Part shown: positions 32,118-41,793 of the stretch, piece after piece
Layout: the number at the start of each line of letters is the position of its first letter
How positions within the stretch are numbered: position 1 is the stretch's first letter
Program-made: the position numbers and the translations under genes
Notes under the pieces: generated by a model
What the model saw: the letters and a program-made list of their open reading frames with translations, nothing else
The model's database searches: none
What the model was told of the DNA's origin: nothing
Origin: Limnohabitans sp. Rim28
GTDB taxonomy: Bacteria > Pseudomonadota > Gammaproteobacteria > Burkholderiales > Burkholderiaceae_C
Reading direction: 5' to 3'
DNA: 64,000 nt
Assembly (NCBI RefSeq): GCF_000293865.2
Contig: NZ_ALKN02000002.1
Location: 124,001-188,000 of the forward strand

Positions 32118-32969
32118 TTAGGGACTGGAACAGCCGCCCCCAGCGATGGGCAACACACTGACGAGTGCCGTGGCCACATAGGGAGCGGGTACCTCAGCGG
32201 TGATGGGGACGTTGCTGGCGGCGAATTGGAGCACCAGCACAGTGGGACTTGTGACCACAGGGGTGATCAAAGCCAGATTGCGGGTTTCATGCCCTGAGAG
32301 AGAGGCCTCTGGCCCTTGAATCACACGCCAACTGTAAAAGTTGATTTGCGCGTTCAGTTCGAGGCCCTGCGCGCTCAACAACAGCGGAACACCAGAATTG
32401 CAAATAGACGCCTGCGGTTGAATGCGCAGTTGGGTGGTGTTTGGCCCTTGAATGAGTGAATCGATGGGCACCGGGTTGGGTTGTACCCGCAAGGTGCGCT
32501 GGTAACTCACTTGTTGCCCAGCTTCGTTCAGTCCTGCCAACTGCAGACGGTACAGGGCGTCGGTTTTCACATCTTGTTCGGAGTAAACGAACACGCTGCA
32601 TTCCCAAGTGCTGCCGCCAGAACCTCCAGGCGATGAACTGGTGGCGGGTGTTGGGGCCACCCTGTCGTTTTTGACAGCACTGGCGCAATCGGCATTGAGC
32701 AGCACCAAAACCGGTTGATCAGGCGACAAAGGCGTGATGGACCAGGACATGCTTTCCAAGCGGTACTTGACGCTTTCAAGTGTGCCTTGAACAGCGGTGG
32801 ACTCGCGTGCCGTGAGGACCACTTCGGACCCACTGTTGGCCGAAATGCTGCCACCACCCTCTCCACCGCAAGCCAGCAGCATGATGGCAGCTGCAATGGT
32901 GCTGAACGCCCTCAGCGCAAGGGGTGTTGGATGGTGGCGTGACTGGAAGCTTGTAAACGCTTGGCTCAT
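32118..32969 (-). CDS. Putative lipoprotein of unknown function
   Basis: 283 residues from the ATG ending at 32969. Signal peptide with lipobox MLLACGG (Cys about 37), then a Gly/Ser-rich segment and beta-rich sequence suggesting one or two Ig-like domains, for example VLTARESTAVQGTLESVKY and SWSITPLSPDQPVLVLLN. Five later cysteines (for example NADCASAV, TWECSVF, ASICNSG, GGGCSS) could form disulfides. It has no obvious operon partner and I do not recognise the family. Confidence 0.7.
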   Translation of the reverse strand: MSQAFTSFQSRHHPTPLALRAFSTIAAAIMLLACGGEGGGSISANSGSEVVLTARESTAVQGTLESVKYRLESMSWSITPLSPDQPVLVLLNADCASAVKNDRVAPTPATSSSPGGSGGSTWECSVFVYSEQDVKTDALYRLQLAGLNEAGQQVSYQRTLRVQPNPVPIDSLIQGPNTTQLRIQPQASICNSGVPLLLSAQGLELNAQINFYSWRVIQGPEASLSGHETRNLALITPVVTSPTVLVLQFAASNVPITAEVPAPYVATALVSVLPIAGGGCSSP

Positions 32970-33163
32970 CAACGGTTCGCTTTCTGAAAAAGATGCGGTG
33001 GCAGACCCGGGCAAGCCATGGTCTTCTTTGGCATCACTTTTGTCAGTGCGCGTGCGCACATTGCCAAACCCCTCAAAACAGCAGTGCGGGGGTCAGTGAT
33101 GGCATTCACGCCACAACGGCGACATCACCCCGTTCAAAGCACTTGACTGTCCATGCATCAAAA

Positions 33164-33195
33164 AACGCCTGCGCGGCGCAAACCGGGCAGGCGTT
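33164..33195 (-). terminator. Terminator downstream of ppa
   Basis: 9-bp stem AACGCCTGC / GCAGGCGTT with a GC-rich 14-nt loop, followed on the minus strand by a run of T from 33160-33165. It lies about 45 bp past the ppa stop. The rest of the 271-bp gap 32970-33240 shows nothing recognisable. Confidence 0.75.
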
Positions 33196-33240
33196 GTGGG
33201 GATGTCAACGGCCTCCATCAGAAGCCGTTGAGCCAGGCGC

Positions 33241-33771
33241 TCAAGCCTTTTTGTAGTTGGCGATGCCGTCCATCAGTTCTTTGGCGGCAGACTCGACGCC
33301 TTCCCAGCCCTTGACCTTGACCCACTTGCCTTTTTCGAGGTCTTTGTAGTGCTCAAAGAAATGGGCGATTTGCTTGAGTTGCAGTTCGTGCACATCGGCC
33401 AGGGCCTTGATGTTGGCGTAGATGGGCAGGATTTTTTCGGTGGGCACGGCCAAAATTTTGCCGTCCATGCCACCTTCGTCTTCCATCAGCAAGATGCCAA
33501 TGGCACGGCACGACACCACCACGCCTGGAGGCAGTGGGAAGGGAGTCATGACCAACACGTCGACCGGGTCGCCGTCACCGGCGATGGTCTGGGGCACGTA
33601 GCCGTAGTTGGTGGGGTAGTGCATGGCGGTGCCCATGAAGCGGTCCACAAACAAGGCGCCGGACTCTTTGTCCACTTCGTACTTCACAGGGTCGGAGTTC
33701 ATCGGGATTTCGATGATGACGTTGAATGCATCGGGCACTTTGCTGCCGGGGGTGACTTTGTTCAGGGACAT
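33241..33771 (-). CDS. ppa: Inorganic pyrophosphatase (family I)
   Basis: Hydrolyses pyrophosphate to phosphate, pulling biosynthetic reactions forward. The ATG ending at 33771 (MSLNKVTPGSKVPDAFNVII) gives 176 residues; a longer frame to 33927 is not conserved. Active-site motifs: EIPMNSDPVKYEVDKE, YGYVPQT, and the metal-binding signature DGDPVDVLV with its three aspartates. The 233-bp upstream gap (33772-34004) is GC-rich with two CAGCGCGGCC copies and no recognised feature. Confidence 0.96.
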   Translation of the reverse strand: MSLNKVTPGSKVPDAFNVIIEIPMNSDPVKYEVDKESGALFVDRFMGTAMHYPTNYGYVPQTIAGDGDPVDVLVMTPFPLPPGVVVSCRAIGILLMEDEGGMDGKILAVPTEKILPIYANIKALADVHELQLKQIAHFFEHYKDLEKGKWVKVKGWEGVESAAKELMDGIANYKKA

Positions 33772-34004
33772 GGTGTCTGCTTTAAAAAGTGAAGAAAAAT
33801 CGTCAATCCTAGGGATTAACCCCGATTTTACTTTCACCGGGCTTTCGAAATCCAAGGTGTTTTGGCCCAGCCCACAGCGCGGCCCCCAGCGCGGCCGCCA
33901 ACTCGGCCCACCCTGGCGTGCGCCCATGGCCCGCCGAGCGGGGCCAACCCATCACCTGTCTCTTGCGTGATTTCCAAGGCAGCCCCACGGCCGACAATGG
34001 CGGC

Positions 34005-35438
34005 ATGCAACACAACTTCATTGCCAACCAATCGACGCCCGCCCTGGCCGGGCAGACCCTCGACGTGATCGATCCGTCTGACGGGCAGGTGTTTGATCAA
34101 ATCCCGCGCAGCCAGGCGGTCGACATCGACCAAGCGGTTCAAGCTGCACGGTCTGCTTTCAACGGACCGTGGGGTCGGCTCACGGGCGTGGAACGCGGTC
34201 GTTTGCTGATGGCCTTGTCGCGCAAAGTGACCGAACATGCCACGGAGCTGGCCAGCCTGGAGCAACGCGACTGCGGCAAGCCCACCCGCCAGGCGGCCGC
34301 CGATGCCGTGGCGCTGGCGCGGTATTTCGAGTTTTATGCCGGGGCCTGCGACAAGCTGCACGGCGAGACCCTGCCCTATCAAAACGGCTACAGCGTGCTG
34401 ACTTGGCGCGAGCCGCATGGTGTGACGGGCCATGTGATCCCTTGGAACTACCCGATGCAAATTTTTGGGCGCAGCGTGGGTGGTGCTCTGGCTGCTGGCA
34501 ACGCCTGCGTGGTCAAACCCGCCGAAGACGCCTGCCTGAGCCTGATCCGCGTGGCGCAGCTGGCGGCCGAGGTGGGGTTTCCGCCGGGGGCCATCAACAT
34601 CGTCACCGGCTACGGCCACGAGGTGGGCGACGCCCTGGCCCGCCACCCCGGCATTGACCACATCAGCTTCACGGGCAGCCCCCGCGTCGGGACATTGATC
34701 CAGCAAGTGGCCGCCGAGCGGCATTGCCCGGTCACGCTGGAGCTGGGTGGCAAAAGTCCGCAGATCATTTTTGACGATGCCGACCTGGACGCGGCCATTC
34801 CGGTGGTGGTCAACGCCATCGTGCAAAACGCTGGCCAGACCTGCAGCGCGGGCTCACGCGTCTTGATACAGCAAGGCATTTACGAGCCAATGCTCAAGCG
34901 CCTGGGAGAAGCTTTTGGCCGCCTGCAAGTGGGCTCTGCCGCCATGAATCTGGACCTGGGACCTTTGATCCGCGCCAGCCAGTTGGAGCGGGTCACCGGC
35001 TTTTTGGACCAGGCCCGCGCCGACGGCATCGCCACCGTGGCCCAAGGGCAAATTGCGGCGGGCGTGCCTGCGGGCGGTTTTTACCAGGCCCCCACTTTGC
35101 TGCGCGATGTGCCGGTGATGCACCGCTTGGCGCAAGAAGAAGTCTTTGGCCCGGTGCTGTCGGCCATGGCCTTCAAAGACGAGGACCACGCCGTCGAATT
35201 GGCCAATGCCACCGAGTTCGGGCTGGTGGCGGGCATCTGGACGCGCGACGGCGGGCGGCAGTTCCGCATGGCCAAGCGTGTGCGCAGCGGCCAAGTGTTC
35301 ATCAACAACTACGGCGCAGCCGGCGGGGTAGAGCTGCCCTTTGGGGGTGTCAAGTCTTCGGGTTATGGCCGCGAAAAGGGCCTGGAAGCGCTGCTGGGCT
35401 TCACCACCCTCAAAACGGTGGCGATTGCGCACGGTTGA
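34005..35438 (+). CDS. NAD(P)+-dependent aldehyde dehydrogenase
   Basis: 477 residues from the ATG at 34005 (MQHNFIANQSTPALAG). Catalytic glutamate in LELGGKSPQ (about 245) and nucleophilic cysteine in NAGQTCSAGSR (about 280); nucleotide-binding loop SFTGSPRVG; oxyanion asparagine in PWNYPM; C-terminal PFGGVKSSGYGREKG. It resembles betaine-aldehyde/gamma-aminobutyraldehyde dehydrogenases but the substrate cannot be set from sequence. It is transcribed toward moaA, which starts 76 bp later. Confidence 0.9.
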   Translation: MQHNFIANQSTPALAGQTLDVIDPSDGQVFDQIPRSQAVDIDQAVQAARSAFNGPWGRLTGVERGRLLMALSRKVTEHATELASLEQRDCGKPTRQAAADAVALARYFEFYAGACDKLHGETLPYQNGYSVLTWREPHGVTGHVIPWNYPMQIFGRSVGGALAAGNACVVKPAEDACLSLIRVAQLAAEVGFPPGAINIVTGYGHEVGDALARHPGIDHISFTGSPRVGTLIQQVAAERHCPVTLELGGKSPQIIFDDADLDAAIPVVVNAIVQNAGQTCSAGSRVLIQQGIYEPMLKRLGEAFGRLQVGSAAMNLDLGPLIRASQLERVTGFLDQARADGIATVAQGQIAAGVPAGGFYQAPTLLRDVPVMHRLAQEEVFGPVLSAMAFKDEDHAVELANATEFGLVAGIWTRDGGRQFRMAKRVRSGQVFINNYGAAGGVELPFGGVKSSGYGREKGLEALLGFTTLKTVAIAHG

Positions 35439-35514
35439 TGTGCGGCTGAGCCCCCATAACCACCCTTGACCATGCTGCCTCATGGGAGAGACAGCTCGGG
35501 CACAATCGCTGGCT

Positions 35515-36657
35515 ATGTCTGAACGCGTTATTCCGCTGGTTGACCAGCGCCATCCCAGCTTGCCTTTGCCCACAGTCTTGGCGGGCCAAGACTTGAGCAA
35601 CTTGCCGCTGGACGGGTTGCGCCGCCCGCTGACCGATTTGCGCATCAGCGTGACCGACCGTTGCAACTTCAGGTGCAGTTACTGCATGCCCAAAGAAGTC
35701 TTTGACAAAGACTATGCCTACTTGCCGCACAGCCACCTGCTGAGCTTTGAAGAAATCACGCGCATTGCCACCGTTTTCGTGGGCCGGGGCGTGCGCAAAA
35801 TTCGCCTGACGGGCGGTGAACCACTGCTGCGCAAGAACATCGAAATCCTGATCGAGCAACTGGCCGCGCTGCGCACTCCCGACGGCCAGCCGCTGGATTT
35901 GACGCTGACCACCAACGGTTCGCTGCTGGCGCGCAAGGCGCAAAGCCTGAAAGACGCCGGGCTGCAACGCGTGACCGTGAGCCTGGACGGGCTGGACGAC
36001 GCCGTTTTCCGGCAGATGAACGATGTGGACTTTCCGGTGGCCGATGTGCTGGACGGGATCGAGGCTGCACAAGCGGCGGGCCTGGGGCCCATCAAAGTGA
36101 ACATGGTGGTCAAGCGTGGCACCAACGAGCACGAAATTTTGGCCATGGCCCGGCATTTCCGGGGCACGGGCATCGTGCTGCGCTTCATCGAATACATGGA
36201 CGTGGGCGCGACCAACGGCTGGTGCATGGACGAGGTGTTGCCCAGCGCCGAAGTGGTGCGCCGGCTGCATGCCGAGCTGCCGCTGGTGCAACTGGACCCG
36301 GCTGCCCCCGGCGAGACCGCCGAGCGCTGGGGTTATGCCAACGCCCAAGGCGAGCATGACCCGTCGCTGGGCGAGATCGGCGTGATCAGCAGCGTGACCC
36401 AAGCGTTTTGCGGCGACTGCAACCGCGCCCGCCTGTCCACCGAAGGCCGCCTGTACCTGTGCCTGTTTGCCAGCCAAGGCTATGACTTGCGGCAGTTGTT
36501 GCGCGACCCGGCGCAAAGCGACCACACGCTGGCCGCCACGGTGGACGCCATCTGGCGCGGACGGACTGACCAATATTCGGTGCTGCGCAGCCTGCGCGGC
36601 CCCGACACCGCCAACGGCCCCGGCCGCCGGGTGGAAATGAGCTACATCGGAGGCTGA
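35515..36657 (+). CDS. moaA: GTP 3',8-cyclase MoaA
   Basis: Radical SAM enzyme that starts molybdenum cofactor synthesis by cyclising GTP. The ATG at 35515 ([14 protein letters not shown]) gives 380 residues, a little long because of a 40-residue N-terminal extension. The SAM cluster is CNFRCSYC (Cys-X3-Cys-X2-Cys), the second cluster is FCGDCNRAR followed by LYLCLF, and the C-terminus ends in GG as required for activity. First gene of moaA-mobA-moeA; mobA follows after 5 bp. Confidence 0.96.
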   Translation: MSERVIPLVDQRHPSLPLPTVLAGQDLSNLPLDGLRRPLTDLRISVTDRCNFRCSYCMPKEVFDKDYAYLPHSHLLSFEEITRIATVFVGRGVRKIRLTGGEPLLRKNIEILIEQLAALRTPDGQPLDLTLTTNGSLLARKAQSLKDAGLQRVTVSLDGLDDAVFRQMNDVDFPVADVLDGIEAAQAAGLGPIKVNMVVKRGTNEHEILAMARHFRGTGIVLRFIEYMDVGATNGWCMDEVLPSAEVVRRLHAELPLVQLDPAAPGETAERWGYANAQGEHDPSLGEIGVISSVTQAFCGDCNRARLSTEGRLYLCLFASQGYDLRQLLRDPAQSDHTLAATVDAIWRGRTDQYSVLRSLRGPDTANGPGRRVEMSYIGG

Positions 36658-36662
36658 ACGCC

Positions 36663-37286
36663 ATGAACCACCACGCACCGGGCATCACCGGCCTCATCCT
36701 CGCAGGTGGGCGCGGCTCCCGCATGGGCGGCACCGACAAGGGTTTGCAAAACTTCCACGGTCTGCCCTTGGCTTTGCAAACCTTGATGCGCTTGCAGGTG
36801 CAAAGCCTGCCCCTGCAAGAGGTGATGATCAACGCCAACCGCAACTTGGCGGCCTATGAATCGCTGGGTGTGTCCGTTTGGCCTGACAGCATCGACGGTT
36901 TTGCGGGTCCTTTGGCGGGCTTCCTCACGGGTCTGGAACGCTGCGAAACGCCGCTCTTGCTCACCGTGCCTTGCGACTCGCCACTGTTTCCGCTCGATTT
37001 GGTGGAGCGCTTGGTGCAAGCGCTGCAAGACCAAGACGCCGACCTGGCCATGGCCGCCGCCCCCGAAGCCGATGGCACGGTGCGCCCCCAACCGGTGTTT
37101 TGCTTGCTCAAGCTGGATTTGCTCGAAAGTCTGGTCAAGTTCACCCAAAGCGGCGGCCGCAAGATTGATGCTTGGACCGCACAACACCGCTGCGCGATCG
37201 TGCCCTTTGACCTGCCTGGCGACAGCCCGCATGCTTTTTCCAACGCCAACACACTGGCCGAATTGCAGCAACTCGAATCCCTTTGA
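36663..37286 (+). CDS. mobA: Molybdenum cofactor guanylyltransferase MobA
   Basis: Attaches GMP to Mo-molybdopterin, giving MGD cofactor for DMSO-reductase-type enzymes. It is 207 residues with the nucleotidyltransferase signature [16 protein letters not shown] (13-28), the metal-binding [10 protein letters not shown] and RPQPVFCLL. It lies 5 bp after moaA and 46 bp before moeA. Confidence 0.95.
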   Translation: MNHHAPGITGLILAGGRGSRMGGTDKGLQNFHGLPLALQTLMRLQVQSLPLQEVMINANRNLAAYESLGVSVWPDSIDGFAGPLAGFLTGLERCETPLLLTVPCDSPLFPLDLVERLVQALQDQDADLAMAAAPEADGTVRPQPVFCLLKLDLLESLVKFTQSGGRKIDAWTAQHRCAIVPFDLPGDSPHAFSNANTLAELQQLESL

Positions 37287-37332
37287 AACGTGCCGCACGG
37301 CAGCGCCGTGCCCCATCGCCATTGCCACAGCC

Positions 37333-38622
37333 ATGACCACCCCAGCCCTGTCCATTGATCAGATCGCCGAACGCCTGCAAGGCTATGACCCACAGGCCTT
37401 GTCGGCCAGCCAGGTCAACGCGTTTTTGGCCCAATTGGTGCAGCCCGTGCGCGAACAAGACACCGTGCCGCTGATGCACGCCCACGGCCGCATCCTGGCG
37501 CAAGACGTGGTCTCGCCCATCAGCGTGCCGCCGCATGACAACTCGGCCATGGACGGCTATGCCCTGCGCGGGACTGAACTGCAAGCCGGACAAGTGACGC
37601 ACTTCAAGGTCGTGGGCACCGCCTTCGCTGGCGCCGCTTGGCCAGGCACGGTGCAAGCAGGTGAATGCGTGCGCATCATGACCGGGGCCATCATGCCCAC
37701 AGGCTTGGACACCGTGGCACCCCAAGAACTGGTGCAAGTGGATGGCGACACCGTGCGCATCCCGCAAGGCTTGCTGCAAGCCGGCGACAACCGCCGCCTT
37801 TTGGGAGAAGACCTGATGGCGGGCCATGCCGCCTTATCGGCCGGGACTCGTTTAACGCCCGCTGCCTGCGGCCTGCTGGCCAGCCTGGGACTGCCCACAG
37901 TCACCGTTTGGCGCCGACCCAAAGTGGCTTACTTTTCAACCGGCGACGAAATCCTGAGCTTGGGCGAAGCGCCCCGCGAAGGCGCGGTGTACGACAGCAA
38001 CCGCTACACCGTGGCGGGCCTGGTGCAGGCGCTGGGTTGTGAGCTGATCGACATGGGTGTGGTGCGCGACGACCCCGCGGCTTTGGAGCAGGCTTTTAGA
38101 GATGCCGCCGTGCAGGCCGACGCCATCATCACCAGCGGCGGCGTGAGCGTGGGTGAAGCTGATCACACCAAGGCCATGATGAAAAAACTGGGCGATGTGG
38201 CGTTTTGGCGCATCGCCATGCGCCCCGGCCGCCCCATGGCGGTAGGCCGCATCACGCAGGGCGATCGCTCGGCCGTGCTGTTTGGCTTGCCGGGTAACCC
38301 GGTGGCGGTGATGGTGACCTTTGCGGCCTTTGTGCGCCCCGCCCTGCAGCAGCTCATGGGCTGGCAAGCACCGCAATTGCCCCTGCTCAAGGCCAAAAGC
38401 ACCGAGGCCTTGCGCAAAAAACCCGGCCGCACCGAATACCAGCGTGGCGTTGTCAGCACCAACCCAGCAGGCCAGTTGCAAGTCAGCATCACCGGCAACC
38501 AGGGCTCGGGTGTGCTCAGCTCCATGGTGCAAGCCAACGGCCTGATCGTGCTGGGCCACGCCCAGGGCAACGTGGCTGTGGGGGATGAGGTCGATGTGAT
38601 GATGTTTGACGGGCACCTGTGA
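37333..38622 (+). CDS. moeA: Molybdopterin molybdenumtransferase MoeA
   Basis: Inserts molybdate into adenylated molybdopterin. The ATG at 37333 gives 429 residues; the open frame reaches back to 36856 inside mobA but that part is shadow. Motifs: PPHDNSAMDGYALRG, RIMTGAIMPTGLDTV, ITSGGVSVGEADHTK and GLPGNPVAVMVTF, matching the four MoeA domains. It closes the molybdenum cofactor cluster and is followed by a strong terminator. Confidence 0.96.
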   Translation: MTTPALSIDQIAERLQGYDPQALSASQVNAFLAQLVQPVREQDTVPLMHAHGRILAQDVVSPISVPPHDNSAMDGYALRGTELQAGQVTHFKVVGTAFAGAAWPGTVQAGECVRIMTGAIMPTGLDTVAPQELVQVDGDTVRIPQGLLQAGDNRRLLGEDLMAGHAALSAGTRLTPAACGLLASLGLPTVTVWRRPKVAYFSTGDEILSLGEAPREGAVYDSNRYTVAGLVQALGCELIDMGVVRDDPAALEQAFRDAAVQADAIITSGGVSVGEADHTKAMMKKLGDVAFWRIAMRPGRPMAVGRITQGDRSAVLFGLPGNPVAVMVTFAAFVRPALQQLMGWQAPQLPLLKAKSTEALRKKPGRTEYQRGVVSTNPAGQLQVSITGNQGSGVLSSMVQANGLIVLGHAQGNVAVGDEVDVMMFDGHL

Positions 38623-38642
38623 ACGGTGCCCTTGCTCACAAC

Positions 38643-38668
38643 AAAAAAGCGGCCCAGGCCGCTTTTTT
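38643..38668. terminator. Bidirectional terminator between moeA and the RND pump gene
   Basis: Perfect inverted repeat AAAAAAGCGGCC / GGCCGCTTTTTT with a 2-nt centre, between convergent genes. The flanking A and T runs serve both strands. Confidence 0.9.
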
Positions 38669-38709
38669 GTTAAGTAGCCGTGGCTTCACACCACACGCTC
38701 CAAAGTCGC

Positions 38710-41700
38710 TCAATGCGCTGCCGCTTCGTGTGGCGTGTCGTGCGCCACCGATTTGTTGGGGCCGGGCACCGACTTGCGGGCCAACAACGAATACATGGTG
38801 GGCACCACAAAAATGGCCAACAGCGTGCCCAAACTCATGCCGCCCACAATCACCCAACCAATTTGCGTGCGGCTCTCGGCACCCGCACCGGTGGCCAGCG
38901 CCAGCGGCACGGCGCCGAGCACCATGGCGCCAGTGGTCATCAAGATGGGCCGCAGTCGCTGGGCAGAAGCCTTGATCAAAGCCGCTTGCATCACCATGCC
39001 CTGCTCGCGCAACTGGTTGGTGAACTCCACAATCAAAATGCCATGCTTGGTGATCAAACCCACCAGGGTGATCAGGCCGATTTGGGAATACACATTGAGC
39101 GAGCCACCCGTGTACTTGAGCGCCAGCAGCGCACCGATCATGGACAGGGGCACCGACAGCATGATCACAAAGGGATCGATGAAGCTCTCAAACTGCGCCG
39201 CCAGCACCAAAAAGATGAACAGCAGCGCCAAGACAAACACAATGACCAAGGCCCCTTGCGAGTTTTTGAATTCGCGCGAGGTGCCGTTCAGCTCGGTGGT
39301 GTAGCCCGGCTTGAGAACCTTGGCAGCGGTGGTGTCCATGAAGTTCAGCGCCTCGCCCAAGGAGTAATCCGGCGACAAGTTGGCCGTGATGGTCACCGAG
39401 CGGCGTTGACCAAAATGGTTCAACTCACGCGGGGCCACACTTTCGCGCACTTTGACCAAGCTGGACAAGGGCACCATGGTGTCGTTGCGGCCCCGCACCT
39501 GAATCACGTCGATGTCATCGGGCGTGTTGCGGGCCGAAGGCAGGGTTTGCACAATCACGTCGTACTGTTCGGCATCGCGCTTGTAGCGCGTGACCACGCG
39601 ACCCCCAAGCATGGTTTCAATGGTTCGTGCCACCACATCCACACTCACGCCCAACTCAGCGGCCTTGGTGCGGTCCACCTCGACCCGCAGCTCGGGTTTG
39701 TTCAGACGCAAGTCCACATCGGGTGACAGGATGCCTGGGTTTTTGGCAATTTCATCCATCATCTGACGTGCGATCGCGTTCAAATTCTGGTAACTGTCCG
39801 AGGTCTGGATCACAAAGTTGAGGGGCCGTTCGCGAAAGCCCTGCCCCAAAGAGGGCGGCGTGATGGGGAACGCATTGATGCCCGGCAGGCCGTTGAACTT
39901 GGCACCCAACTCACGTGCGATTTCGAGCGTCGTGCGCTGCCGTTCGTCCCAGTCCACGGCGCGGTACACCACGGTGCCTTGACCGACGGTGGGGTTGCCC
40001 AAGTTGGCAAAAATGCGGTCAAACTCGGGGTACGCTTGACCCATCTTTTCGAGCGATTTGGCGTAGCGATCGGTGTACTCCAGGGTCGAGCCATCCGGGG
40101 CATTGATGGTGGCCAAAATCGTCCCTCGGTCCTCCAAGGGGGACAGCTCTTGCTTCATGGTGGGGTAAATCACGCCAATGCCAATGCCCGAGGCCAGCAT
40201 GACCAACACCACCACCCAACGCGCACGGCTCAAAATCAGGGTCAGCAAACGCTCATAAGCCGAAGACAGGCCCGTCAGCCACTTTTCCATCGAACGGTCG
40301 AACCAGCCGGGGTTGGGGTTGTGCCTGAGAAATTTGGAACTGAGCATGGGCGCCAAGGTCAGCGCCACAAAACCCGAAACAATCACAGCGCCCGCCAAGG
40401 CCAGCGCAAACTCGCCAAACAACTTGCCCGTGCGCCCCGGCGTGAAAGCCAGAGGGGCGAACACAGCCGCCAGCGTCATGGTCATGGCAATGACGGCAAA
40501 GCTGATTTCACGCACACCCTTGATGGCGGCAGAAAACGGGTCCAGGCCTTCTTCAATGTGCCGGTAAATGTTTTCCAGCACCACAATCGCGTCGTCCACC
40601 ACCAAACCAATGGCCAAAACCAGCGCCAGCAAGGTCAAGGTGTTGATGGTGAAGCCCGCCAAAGCCATCATGGCGAAAGCGCCGATCAAACTGACGGGGA
40701 TGGTGATGATGGGGATGATCGAAGCGCGGAAGGTGCGCAAAAAGACAAAGATCACCAAGGCCACCAAGACCACCGCTTCCGCAATGGTGTTGAACACGCT
40801 TTTGATCGACCGGTCAATGAAAACCGAGTTGTCGTTGGCGATGTTGATGACCATGTCACCCGGCAAGTCCGCCTTGAGCTTGGGAATCATCTCGCGCACG
40901 CCCGCTGACAACTCCAAGGGGTTGGCCGTGGCTTGACGGATGACACCCGCTGAGATGGCCGATTGACCGTTCAAGCGAACGGTACTGCGGTCGCTGGCCG
41001 CGCCTTCGCGAACTTGGGCCACATCCCGCAGCTTGACCGAAAACCCGTTGATGTTTCGGATCACGATGTCACCGAATTGCCCTGCACGGTTCAGATCGGT
41101 TTGCGCAGAAACGCTGAATTCTCGGGTGGACGATTCGATCCGGCCCGCTGGCAGCTCCAGATTGTTGCGGCGGATGGCGTCCTCGACATCTTGTGGCGTC
41201 AATTTGTAGGACGACAGGCGTGCATGGTCCAAAGACACCAGCATGGCGTATTTGCGCTCACCAAAAATGCGCACATCGGCCACGCCCGTCACGGTTTGCA
41301 AGCGCGGCTTGACCACACGGTTGACCAAATCGTTGATCTGCAAGGCATCCAGGGTGTCGCTGGAAAATGCCAACCAGATCACAGGGAATGCGTCAGCCTC
41401 CACTTTGGCGATGACGGGCTCTTCCACCGTTTGAGGCAATCGGTTACGCACACGCGCCGTGCGGTCACGCACTTCAGCGGCTGCCGTGTCGGCGTCTTTT
41501 TCGAGGCGAAAACGCACGGTGATTTGCGATTGTTCGGCTCGGCTGATGGAGGTGATGACGTCCACCGCGTCAATGCCGGCAATCGAGTCTTCGAGGGGCT
41601 TGGTGACTTGGGATTCGACCACTTCTGCAGAAGCGCCGACATACCGCGTGGTGACCGTGACGGTGGGCTCATCGATCTTGGGGTACTCGCGCAGTGACAG

Positions 41701-41793
41701 ACTTTTGAAGCTGACCGCGCCAATCAGCACAATCAACATCGACATGACCACGGCCAATACAGGCCGCCGGATGGAAACTTCAGCGAGTTGCAT
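38710..41793 (-). CDS. RND-family multidrug efflux permease (HAE1 type)
   Basis: Inner-membrane proton-driven pump, 1027 residues. It begins MQLAEVSIRRPVLAVVMSML, has twelve expected membrane helices, and the proton-relay aspartates in helix 4 (LAIGLVVDDAIVVLENI). Two large periplasmic loops follow helices 1 and 7, as in AcrB. The start overlaps the adaptor stop by 14 bp. No TolC/OprM-type outer-membrane gene is adjacent, so a channel elsewhere is presumably used. Substrate range cannot be told. Confidence 0.95.
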   Translation of the reverse strand: MQLAEVSIRRPVLAVVMSMLIVLIGAVSFKSLSLREYPKIDEPTVTVTTRYVGASAEVVESQVTKPLEDSIAGIDAVDVITSISRAEQSQITVRFRLEKDADTAAAEVRDRTARVRNRLPQTVEEPVIAKVEADAFPVIWLAFSSDTLDALQINDLVNRVVKPRLQTVTGVADVRIFGERKYAMLVSLDHARLSSYKLTPQDVEDAIRRNNLELPAGRIESSTREFSVSAQTDLNRAGQFGDIVIRNINGFSVKLRDVAQVREGAASDRSTVRLNGQSAISAGVIRQATANPLELSAGVREMIPKLKADLPGDMVINIANDNSVFIDRSIKSVFNTIAEAVVLVALVIFVFLRTFRASIIPIITIPVSLIGAFAMMALAGFTINTLTLLALVLAIGLVVDDAIVVLENIYRHIEEGLDPFSAAIKGVREISFAVIAMTMTLAAVFAPLAFTPGRTGKLFGEFALALAGAVIVSGFVALTLAPMLSSKFLRHNPNPGWFDRSMEKWLTGLSSAYERLLTLILSRARWVVVLVMLASGIGIGVIYPTMKQELSPLEDRGTILATINAPDGSTLEYTDRYAKSLEKMGQAYPEFDRIFANLGNPTVGQGTVVYRAVDWDERQRTTLEIARELGAKFNGLPGINAFPITPPSLGQGFRERPLNFVIQTSDSYQNLNAIARQMMDEIAKNPGILSPDVDLRLNKPELRVEVDRTKAAELGVSVDVVARTIETMLGGRVVTRYKRDAEQYDVIVQTLPSARNTPDDIDVIQVRGRNDTMVPLSSLVKVRESVAPRELNHFGQRRSVTITANLSPDYSLGEALNFMDTTAAKVLKPGYTTELNGTSREFKNSQGALVIVFVLALLFIFLVLAAQFESFIDPFVIMLSVPLSMIGALLALKYTGGSLNVYSQIGLITLVGLITKHGILIVEFTNQLREQGMVMQAALIKASAQRLRPILMTTGAMVLGAVPLALATGAGAESRTQIGWVIVGGMSLGTLLAIFVVPTMYSLLARKSVPGPNKSVAHDTPHEAAAH

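Noticed and set aside
36856..37332. Upstream extension of moeA inside mobA
   Set aside because: Out of frame with mobA and not like MoeA; the conserved MoeA N-terminus begins at 37333.
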